From Bacteroidota bacterium (GTDB lineage Bacteria > Bacteroidota > Bacteroidia > Bacteroidales > UBA4417), in contig JAIFMH010000333.1 in the NCBI GenBank assembly GCA_020048595.1, forward strand, positions 1-9,155: 9,155 nucleotides of DNA. The letters run 5' to 3'. The notes beneath the pieces were generated by a model that made no database searches, had not been told where the DNA came from, and worked only from the letters and a program-made list of their open reading frames with translations. Made by a program: the position numbers and the translations under genes. Shown piece by piece: positions 1-6,143 of the stretch (position 1 is the stretch's first letter; the number at the start of each line of letters is the position of its first letter).

Positions 1-355
1 AACCCGACCCTTGGGGATGGAAAAGTTACTTCCGCAAACGTACTTGATGGGACCATTGCCTCTTCTGATCTGGCAAGCAATGCAGTGACCACCGATAAGA
101 TAAATGCAGGTGCAGTAACCGGAGCTAAGATTGCCCAGGCCAGCGCGACCAGCGGGCAGGCATTAAAATGGAACGGCACTACATGGGCGCCGGCTGCGGA
201 TGAAACCGGCACAGGCATTCCAACCGGCCCGGCAGGCGGCGACCTTACAGGAACATTTCCAAACCCGACCCTTGGGGATGGAAAAGTTACTTCCGCAAAC
301 GTACTTGATGGGACCATTGCCTCTTCTGATCTGGCAAGCAATGCAGTGACCACCG
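1..355 (+). repeat. 261-base (87-codon) stalk repeat, exact 94-base copy
   Basis: Bases 1-94 are identical to bases 262-355, an offset of 261 bases (87 codons). The second copy is cut short where a 98-base deletion joins position 355 to sequence equivalent to 193 onward. The same unit occurs in the gene at 7865: 53 bases at 112-164 match 8822-8874 exactly, and 32 bases at 190-221 match 8900-8931. Confidence 0.9.
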
Positions 356-366
356 GCTGCGGATGA
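1..366 (+). CDS. Fibre stalk fragment, upstream of a frameshift (5' end outside window)
   Basis: This frame is open from the first base and encodes stalk repeats of a fibre-like protein: a full 87-residue unit followed by the start of a second. Each unit has four decapeptides (types VTSANVLDGT, IASSDLASNA, VTTDKINAGA, VTGAKIAQAS) and then a linker with ALKWNGTTWAP and GPAGGDLTGTFPNP. The reading ends in a short out-of-frame tail (GCG, then TGA at 364-366). The homologous frame continues at about 353 in another frame, so this is the upstream half of the same gene as the S74 protein that follows. The ATG-like start at 85 (an ACC ACC GAT context preceded by GTG) lies inside a repeat and is not a true start; the real start is outside the window. 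Secretion and trimeric fibre assembly are inferred from the related gene at 7865. Confidence 0.8.
   Translation, partial: NPTLGDGKVTSANVLDGTIASSDLASNAVTTDKINAGAVTGAKIAQASATSGQALKWNGTTWAPAADETGTGIPTGPAGGDLTGTFPNPTLGDGKVTSANVLDGTIASSDLASNAVTTGCG
352..358 (+). other. Frameshift junction: 98-base deletion with CCG microhomology
   Basis: Aligning the second repeat copy to the first, bases up to 355 match up to 94, and bases from 356 match from 193. The missing stretch is equivalent to 95-192, which is 98 bases, two more than a multiple of three. The frame therefore shifts. A CCG trinucleotide (92-94 and 190-192) is shared by both edges, as expected for slippage between repeats, or for a collapsed assembly. 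Confidence 0.8.
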
Positions 367-2689
367 AACCGGCACAAGCGATCCGACAGGTCCTGCAGGC
401 GGTGACCTGACCGACAGCTATCCCGATCCTACTATTGCCACAGGAAAGGTGACCTCAGCCAAAATCCTTGATGGTACCATTGCCACCGCTGACCTGGCAG
501 ATAATGCTGTGACTTCAGCAAAAGTTGCTGACGGGACAATTGCAACCGGTGACATGGCCGACAATGCCATCAGCAGCACCAAAATCCTGGACGGGACCAT
601 TGCCACAGGCGACCTTGCATCTTCTGTGGTAACCTCCGACAAACTCGCTGCCAGTGCAGTAACCACAGACAAGATTACTTCAGGGGCTGTGACCGGTACA
701 AAAATTGCCCAGGCTGGAGCAACAATGGGACAGGTGTTGAAATGGAACGGCTCTGTATGGCTGCCCGGCACAGACCTTGACGGATCAGGTCAGTTGAATG
801 ATGCAGATGGTGACACCAGGATTGTGCCTGAACTTTATCCTGATGACGATACCCTGAGGTTCTTCAGCAAGGGCGTTGAAAGGTTACAGATCACCCCCTC
901 AGGCAGTTTTGAAACATTCGGCGACAATCATTCATTACGTCTGGGTTTTAAAGCAGGGATATCCTCGACAGGCGATCGTAATACTTTTATCGGAGACAGC
1001 TCGGGATACAAAAACTCTTCCGGATGGCGGAACACAGCTGTCGGATATGCAGCGCTCCGTTCAAACACCACCGGGATATACAACACAGCCATCGGCGACC
1101 AGGTACTTTATTCCAATACTACCGGGTATAACAATTCAGCAGTCGGCGATAAAGCGCTTTTTTCAAATATCAACGGGGCTTACAATACCGCACATGGATT
1201 TGAGGCGCTGCGATCCAATTCCATTGGGAGTTACAATACAGCGCATGGATATCAGGCTTTGTATTCAAATACCGCAAATTCAAATACGGCTTATGGTTAC
1301 AGGGCGCTTTATTCCAACACCGAAGGTTCCAACAACACAGGGATCGGATATGGGGCGCTTAATTCAAATATCAGCGGTAAACTGAATACTGCTTTAGGTT
1401 ACCAGGCGCTTTATTCCAATACAGAAGGGGATTCCCTGACGGCAATCGGTAACAGGGCGCTCCGGTCCAATACTACCGGGATTGGCAATACGGCAGTCGG
1501 TTATGGAGCACTTTATTCCAATACCACAGGATATAAAAATACGGCAATCGGTTATCTGGCACTTTATACAAACACCGGCAGCTGGATGAATACGGCAATC
1601 GGCTACCAGGCGCTCTATTCAAATACCACTTATGGGAACCGCAATACAGCACAAGGTTATCATGCGCTTTATTCAAACACCTCCGGCTCCGAAAATACTT
1701 CAACCGGATGCCAGGCGCTTTATTCTAACACATCAGGCTTTAAGAATACTGCAATCGGATATCAGGCGCTTTATTCAAATACCACTGGATATGACAATAT
1801 TGCACAAGGCAACCAGGCACTTTATTCAAATATCCTCGGAAGATCTAATACAGCAATTGGTTCTGAGGCTCTTTATTCAAACACTGAAGGTTCCGCGAAT
1901 ACAGCAATCGGTTTTGATGCACTTCATTCAAATACCTCCGGATTTTATAATACTGCAAATGGATCCGAGGCGCTTCAAGATAATACAACAGGGCTTGGAA
2001 ATACGGCCGTTGGGGACGGAGCGCTTAAAAGTAATACTAAGGGAGATTTCAATACAGCATTGGGCCGATATTCCGCCTCAAACACCACTGGAAACTATAA
2101 TACAGCAATAGGTAATGAGGCGCTTAACTCAAATACCACAGGGAACAACAATACTGCTATCGGCAATGCATCTGGCGTTACATCATCCGGTCTTGATAAT
2201 ACCACAGCGATTGGGTACAATGCCAAAGTAAATGCAAGCAATAAAATCGTTTTGGGCAATGCAAGCGCAATAACTGTCGGGGGATATGGGGCCTGGACCA
2301 ACTATTCCGATAAAAGGCTGAAAGAAAACATCGTTTACAGAAATGAACCGGGACTGAATTTTATTACCCGGCTGAAACCGGTTTCATTCAACTATACCGA
2401 TGACACAGACAAACGCCGCCGTGACGGGCTGATCGCCCAGGATGTCCAACAGGCGCTTGAAGGCCTGGGGATTGAGTTTAGCGGTTTGATCATCGACGAC
2501 GACGAGGTAAAAACCATGAACCTGTCGTACGCCGAATTCGTGATCCCCTTGATCAATGCCGTCCGGGAACTGAAAGCTGAAAATGACATTCTTAAAACAA
2601 AAAATGCATCACTTGAAAGTGAAAATTTAAGGATAATCGATCGGTTGGAAAAAATCGAGAAACTCATAGGAATAGGTGCTGACAGGTAA
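353..2689 (+). CDS. S74-chaperone fibre protein with 17-residue head repeats (3' part)
   Basis: From N to C the product has a stalk linker (DETGTSDPTGPAGGDLTDSYP), nine decapeptide repeats, a WNGSVWLPGT linker, a segment with LRFFSKGVERLQITPSG, 24 tandem head-like repeats of consensus NTAIGYQALYSNTTGY, and a C-terminal S74-type intramolecular chaperone. The chaperone shows SDKRLKENI (Ser codon 2306-2308, Lys codon 2321-2323), LKPVSFNYTDD, DGLIAQDVQ and YAEFVIPLINAV, then a coiled coil (RELKAENDILKTKN onward). In known S74 proteins of phage tail spikes, the Ser and the Lys five residues later drive self-cleavage after trimer folding; the spacing is kept here. The first GTG (449) is inside a repeat, and homologous reading extends back to 353, so no true start is visible. 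The upstream part is in another frame because of a 98-base deletion. The role is probably a surface or secreted trimeric fibre; the ligand is unknown. Confidence 0.9.
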   Translation, partial: PAADETGTSDPTGPAGGDLTDSYPDPTIATGKVTSAKILDGTIATADLADNAVTSAKVADGTIATGDMADNAISSTKILDGTIATGDLASSVVTSDKLAASAVTTDKITSGAVTGTKIAQAGATMGQVLKWNGSVWLPGTDLDGSGQLNDADGDTRIVPELYPDDDTLRFFSKGVERLQITPSGSFETFGDNHSLRLGFKAGISSTGDRNTFIGDSSGYKNSSGWRNTAVGYAALRSNTTGIYNTAIGDQVLYSNTTGYNNSAVGDKALFSNINGAYNTAHGFEALRSNSIGSYNTAHGYQALYSNTANSNTAYGYRALYSNTEGSNNTGIGYGALNSNISGKLNTALGYQALYSNTEGDSLTAIGNRALRSNTTGIGNTAVGYGALYSNTTGYKNTAIGYLALYTNTGSWMNTAIGYQALYSNTTYGNRNTAQGYHALYSNTSGSENTSTGCQALYSNTSGFKNTAIGYQALYSNTTGYDNIAQGNQALYSNILGRSNTAIGSEALYSNTEGSANTAIGFDALHSNTSGFYNTANGSEALQDNTTGLGNTAVGDGALKSNTKGDFNTALGRYSASNTTGNYNTAIGNEALNSNTTGNNNTAIGNASGVTSSGLDNTTAIGYNAKVNASNKIVLGNASAITVGGYGAWTNYSDKRLKENIVYRNEPGLNFITRLKPVSFNYTDDTDKRRRDGLIAQDVQQALEGLGIEFSGLIIDDDEVKTMNLSYAEFVIPLINAVRELKAENDILKTKNASLESENLRIIDRLEKIEKLIGIGADR
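449..718 (+). repeat. Nine tandem decapeptide (30-base) stalk repeats
   Basis: The translation divides without gaps into nine ten-residue units: VTSAKILDGT, IATADLADNA, VTSAKVADGT, IATGDMADNA, ISSTKILDGT, IATGDLASSV, VTSDKLAASA, VTTDKITSGA, VTGTKIAQAG. The hydrophobic, Thr/Ser and Lys/Asp positions recur every ten residues, which suggests a regular beta ladder along a stalk. The units alternate in pairs, giving a 60-base higher-order period at the start. Confidence 0.85.
980..2200 (+). repeat. 24 tandem 17-residue (51-base) head-type repeats
   Basis: The array runs from NTFIGDSSGYKNSSGWR to NTAIGNASGVTSSGLDN. The consensus is NTAIGYQALYSNTTGY plus one variable residue. Most units are exactly 17 residues; units 6 and 22 have 16 and unit 13 has 18, so length changes are whole codons. 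The motif resembles the left-handed beta-roll head repeats of trimeric autotransporter adhesins (YadA-type, NTAIG-like), though they are somewhat longer here. DNA copies are clearly diverged, so this is an old array and not a recent expansion. Confidence 0.92.
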
Positions 2690-2766
2690 CCCGCCAACAT
2701 TGATTATCGTAAACATTTAAATATAAATATTTTGTACTAAATAAACTTGAAGTGTAATTCAAAATT

Positions 2767-2868
2767 ATGAAAAACTTTTTTCTGGTTGTTATGATCCTGG
2801 TAATTGGAGTTGAAGTGTTTGCGAAGGTTCCCCTAGCATTTCGCTACCAGGCTTTAGCCCGCGAATAA
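2767..2868 (+). pseudogene. N-terminal fossil of an S74 fibre gene (33 codons)
   Basis: A short frame starts at ATG 2767 and stops at TAA 2866-2868. It encodes a signal peptide (MKNFFLVVMILVIGVEVFA) followed by KVPLAFRYQALARE. The segment FRYQALARE matches the start of the mature domain in the fibre gene at 7865 (IKYQAVARDNSGN) and in the decayed gene at 5242 (MRYQVVVRN). Reading breaks exactly inside that motif, and the downstream DNA is AT-rich and does not resemble the rest of the family. I read it as the remaining 5' end of a deleted fibre gene; translation of a short exported peptide is possible but unlikely to matter. Confidence 0.7.
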
Positions 2869-2892
2869 ATATGTTCATAAAATGATTGTTAC

Positions 2893-2935
2893 AAAAACAC
2901 ATAAAAAATCCTATATAAAAAAACACATAAAAAAT
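2893..2935 (+). repeat. 17-base direct repeat, 26-base period, upstream of the 2944 gene
   Basis: The sequence aaaaacacataaaaaat occurs at 2893-2909 and again at 2919-2935. It ends 8 bases before the ATG at 2944. It may be a duplication in AT-rich leader DNA or a site bound by a regulator. No convincing Bacteroidota -7 element (TAnnTTTG) is visible beside it. Confidence 0.6.
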
Positions 2936-2943
2936 TAATTATC

Positions 2944-3423
2944 ATGAAAAAATTAATCATTCTTTTTCTGTCACTTACATTGGCAGGAACAACTTTATCT
3001 TTTATGCAGGCACAACAACTACATGCCTCTGTGAATGCCGCCGGTGGTAATGCAACAGGCACCAGTGGCTCGCCAAGCTACTCGGTGGGTCAACTTGTTT
3101 ACACTACAGCTGCAGGAACAACAGGTTCAGTAGCGCAGGGTGTACAACAACCTTTTGAAATAAAGGTTGTTTCGGGAATCGACGACATTTATGGGATTGA
3201 GCTACTTATGGCCTATCCCAATCCTGTAAGTACACATTTGATGTTGAAAATTGAAAACATCGAACTATCAGCTTTTTCGTATCAGTTGTACGATGTAAGC
3301 GGATCGATGATTCTTAATACTAAAGTTACAGCTATCGAAACCTCTATCAATATGGTAGAACTTACTCCATCAACATATTTTCTGAGAATGTTTGTTGAAA
3401 ATAAAGAAAGTAAAACATTGTAA
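2944..3423 (+). CDS. Small secreted protein with T9SS sorting domain, last residues lost
   Basis: The 159-residue product has a Sec signal peptide (about residues 1-24, ending in MQAQ). A mature part of about 55 residues has NAAGGNATGTSGSPSYSVGQ and a closing AQGVQQPFEI. A type A T9SS sorting domain follows from about residue 88 (AYPNP, YQLYDVSG, STYFLRMFVENKESKTL). Such domains direct export across the outer membrane by the PorU sortase pathway and usually end in a basic motif like KTFKIIKN. Here the frame reads KTL, then TAA at 3421-3423, then codons for IIKN and a second stop at 3436-3438, so one codon change (AAA to TAA) seems to have removed five residues. The mature part is related to the protein at 6951. 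It is first in a cluster with the beta-helix gene 5 bases after the old stop. Export may be impaired. Confidence 0.85.
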   Translation: MKKLIILFLSLTLAGTTLSFMQAQQLHASVNAAGGNATGTSGSPSYSVGQLVYTTAAGTTGSVAQGVQQPFEIKVVSGIDDIYGIELLMAYPNPVSTHLMLKIENIELSAFSYQLYDVSGSMILNTKVTAIETSINMVELTPSTYFLRMFVENKESKTL

Positions 3424-3443
3424 ATCATTAAAAACTAATCATC

Positions 3444-4448
3444 ATGAAAAAATTAGCCTTCATTTTGTCCCTCTTAGTTACTGCTTCATCCTTAGCAGCT
3501 CAAAAATCAGTTGCTTTACACAGCAACGGGACAACAAAAGTTTTTTACGGGAATACCCCTCTGACAGAAGCTTACAAAGCGTCAGTAAGTGGCGATACGC
3601 TGTATGTTTCGGGTGGTAATTTTGCTGCCCCGGATACCATCAATAAAGGTTTGGTTTTAATTGGTGCGGGTTACAGTACGGATTCAACTGCTGCCACCCA
3701 AAAAACCTTTATACTTAATAGCGGCAATATTACAATTGGCGACAGCGCGAGCAAATTGTATCTCGAAGGAATGGAATTTCAAGGAGGATTTCATAAAACA
3801 AGTGCATTAGCAACCAATATAAACATTATTCGTTGCAAAATAAACGGAAGTCTGGACTTTAAAGGAAGTGGCGCACCAAGCAATTCTGCTATTATTCAGT
3901 GCGATATTAGTCAGGGTATTGAATTGCAAGGTTTTACATACTCTGTTATTTCCAACTGTATAATCAGGAGTACTATAACTTATTCAAACAATAATATCTT
4001 TAAGAATAATGTTATCCCCTATGGATATATGAATAATCCTCCAATAGTCAACTGTCATTACAATACATTTAATAACAATATTTTCGGTACCTCCCAGGGT
4101 CCGGCTTATTACAATAATACCTGCCTGTACAACAATTTTCACAAAAATGTACTTTCCCTTGCAAATCCTTATTATGGCAACATTGCTACTGATATGGGCA
4201 ACTATAATAACATCGATCTTACCACAGTTTATGTAAATGCCGCTGGAGGTAATTACCATTTGCAGGAGGCAGCAAAAACTACTTATTTGGGAGATGATGG
4301 AACCGAGGTTGGTCTTTATGGAGGCATATCGCCCTTTAAAGAAGGTGCCGTTCCGGTAAATCCGCACATTTCTCAGAAATCTATATCAATCTCAACCGAT
4401 AATAGTGGTTTCTTAAAAGTTTCTTTTAAAGTAAGTGCTCAACAATAA
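3444..4448 (+). CDS. Secreted right-handed parallel beta-helix protein
   Basis: The 334-residue product has a signal peptide (about residues 1-19, cut before QKS). The N-terminal part has the form typical of parallel beta-helix proteins, with a cap and a GDTLYVSGGNF segment (a 'benefit per gap' start seen in pectate-lyase-like folds). Irregular Asn-rich coils follow, such as NINIIRCKING, SAIIQCDISQG, YSVISNCIIRS and NIFKNNV, with recurring N-N-I/F turns. The C-terminal segment has LGDDGTEVGLYGG and FKEGAVPVNPHI, which I have seen in Bacteroidota proteins near S74 fibre genes (recollection, not a search). There is no YPNP sorting domain, so final localisation is unclear. No catalytic residues of a polysaccharide lyase could be identified, and a structural or binding role is as likely. 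It sits 5 bases before the 4454 gene. A TAG directly follows its TAA stop. Confidence 0.8.
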   Translation: MKKLAFILSLLVTASSLAAQKSVALHSNGTTKVFYGNTPLTEAYKASVSGDTLYVSGGNFAAPDTINKGLVLIGAGYSTDSTAATQKTFILNSGNITIGDSASKLYLEGMEFQGGFHKTSALATNINIIRCKINGSLDFKGSGAPSNSAIIQCDISQGIELQGFTYSVISNCIIRSTITYSNNNIFKNNVIPYGYMNNPPIVNCHYNTFNNNIFGTSQGPAYYNNTCLYNNFHKNVLSLANPYYGNIATDMGNYNNIDLTTVYVNAAGGNYHLQEAAKTTYLGDDGTEVGLYGGISPFKEGAVPVNPHISQKSISISTDNSGFLKVSFKVSAQQ

Positions 4449-4453
4449 TAGCC

Positions 4454-5236
4454 ATGAAACAATTACTGAAATTTGGGCTGTTATTTTTTGTGAACTGCCT
4501 TTTAACAGGTTTTAATAGCAATGCCCAGAACAAAATAAACAGTTATCAATATTGGTTTGATAATGATTACAGTTCACGCAAATTGACTCTGGTTTCACCC
4601 GTGGAACATTTGGAATTAGATGCTTTGTTGCCTCTCGAGAACATAAGTGAAGGCTTGCATATTTTTACCATTCGTTTCAAAGATAGTAAGGGAAAATGGA
4701 GCATTCCGGTAAATCATTATTTTTATAAACAAAACAGCATTCATGAAGCAAATAAAATTGTTGCTTACCGATACTGGTTCAATGAAGATATTGAAAATAC
4801 AACTTATGACTTTGTGACTAATGCGGTTCAGCTGCTAACACTGAATGACGATTTAGATTTTACAGGTTTAGAAAATGGAGAATATATCATTCATTTTCAG
4901 TTCAAAGATATTTCAGGTAAATGGAGTCTGGTAACTTCTGATAATTTTATTCATAGTTTTAACAGTGCCATTGAAAATATTTTTGAAAAAACAATTCAAG
5001 TCTATCCAAATCCTACCAGTGGCAAACTAACACTAAAACTTGATGCTTTGATTACGCTCGGTACTCTACCTCTGAGTTATCAACTGTATGATGTAAATGA
5101 CAAACTGCTCAGAAATGTGCAATTGAAAGAAAATGAAACATACATCGATTTGGCTAATCTTGTACCATCGGCTTATTTACTCAAATTAACCATGGAAAAC
5201 AAAACCGTAAAAACATTCAAAATTATTAAAAACTAA
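4454..5236 (+). CDS. T9SS-exported protein with two YWF-type repeats
   Basis: The 260-residue product has a signal peptide ending NSNAQ (about residue 25). Two copies of a repeat about 75 residues long follow. The first begins at about residue 31 (YQYWFDND) and has FKDSKGKWS at 75-83; the second begins at about 105 (YRYWFNED) and has FKDISGKWS at 150-158. Each seems to be a beta-sandwich-like module (GLHIFTIRF, GEYIIHFQF). From about residue 179 comes a complete type A T9SS sorting domain: QVYPNPTSGKLTLKL, YQLYDVNDKLLRN, VPSAYLLKLTMENKTVKTFKIIKN. This intact ending is the reference for the clipped one at 2944. The gene follows the beta-helix gene by 5 bases and precedes the fossil fibre gene by 5 bases, so the four were probably one transcription unit. 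The function is unknown; a surface-displayed binding protein is inferred. Confidence 0.85.
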   Translation: MKQLLKFGLLFFVNCLLTGFNSNAQNKINSYQYWFDNDYSSRKLTLVSPVEHLELDALLPLENISEGLHIFTIRFKDSKGKWSIPVNHYFYKQNSIHEANKIVAYRYWFNEDIENTTYDFVTNAVQLLTLNDDLDFTGLENGEYIIHFQFKDISGKWSLVTSDNFIHSFNSAIENIFEKTIQVYPNPTSGKLTLKLDALITLGTLPLSYQLYDVNDKLLRNVQLKENETYIDLANLVPSAYLLKLTMENKTVKTFKIIKN

Positions 5237-5241
5237 AAATC

Positions 5242-6071
5242 ATGAAAAAGTTCAATATTTTATTTCTTATGTTATTGCTTGCTGCAATGCAGTATGCAGG
5301 ATCTCCACTGACTCCTGAAAAAATGAGGTATCAGGTAGTGGTGCGTAACTGCACCGATAAACTGACAATAAATCAACTAATTAGTATGACACAGCAACCG
5401 GAACCATGGTTTATGCAGAAACACACAAACCCACAACAAACATCAACGGACTGGCAAGCATCGAAATTGGAACAGAAACTGTTGTCAGTAGAACTTTCTC
5501 TATTATCTACTGAGTTGCTGGTCCATACTTTATCAAAACAGAAGTTGACCCTGCAGGCTGAACTTCTTATTCAAGTACTACCAGCTAGTTCATGAGTGTA
5601 CCTTATACGCTGTATGCTAAAGATGTCCAAAATAAAAAGTGAACAGAATCAGGTTCTTCCATTTATTTCAACACAGTAAAGTTGGGATTAGTAAGAATCC
5701 CGGTGCCGACCTGCGCCAGTTACAGGTACTTACAGATCACAATGTAGCTGTTGCTGCAACTAACAACAGCAATTTATATGCATCAGTATTTGCACTAAAT
5801 GAAGGAAGCGGACCGGCAGCCGAATTTAGAAACAAAATCAAGATTAATGATGGAACGGAAGTCGATGGAAAGGTGCTTACTTCAGATGGTAGCGGATATA
5901 CTTCCTGGCAAATACCTGCTTACAGCCATTTATGCCGAAGTTTATGCTGTATTGGTGGAAACTATTAAAGAGCTAAAATCTGAAAACGACAGGTTAAAAT
6001 CTGAAAATGAAAATGTGAATACACGGCTTGAAAAATTAGAGGCGATGATGGAGTATAAAGCAGAGAAATAA
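5242..6071 (+). pseudogene. Decayed S74 fibre gene (frameshifts, nonsense codons, S74 core deleted)
   Basis: Three frames together give a fibre gene. The first (5242 to about 5388) encodes a signal peptide and PEKMRYQVVVRNCTDKLT. A second frame from about 5391 gives GTMVYAETHKPTTNINGLASIEIG, then VAGPYFIKTEVDPAG, TSYS and MSVPYTLYAKDVQNKK, matching the intact N-terminal domain at 7865 (GLVDLEIG, YFVKVEMDPNG, MSVPYALYAKDVQNNN). In-frame stops lie at 5511, 5559, 5586 and 5640; those at 5559 and 5586 replace Gly and Gln codons (GGA to TGA, CAG to TAG). A third frame from about 5680 gives VGISKNPGADLRQLQV and FALNEGSGPAAEFRNKIKINDGTEVDGKVLTSDGSG. At about 5920 it jumps to YAEVYAVLVETIKELKSEND and a coiled coil, so the whole S74 core is missing. 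It is the last member of the 2944 cluster. Short frames inside it are unlikely to be functional. Confidence 0.88.
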
Positions 6072-6143
6072 TGGTGCAAAGCAGTGTTTCAAACGATATG
6101 GATTGTATTCGTAAATGAATAGGTAAACATAAAAAAATGAAAC

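Noticed and set aside
876..2111. Alternative-frame ORFs of 159-169 codons within the head repeats
   Set aside because: They are Ile/Gln/Arg-rich shadows of the 51-base repeats in another frame, with no independent support.
2700..2734. Bacteroidota-type promoter (TTG at 2700, TATTTTG at 2728)
   Set aside because: The -7 element is one base short of TAnnTTTG and the spacing of 25 bases is too long.
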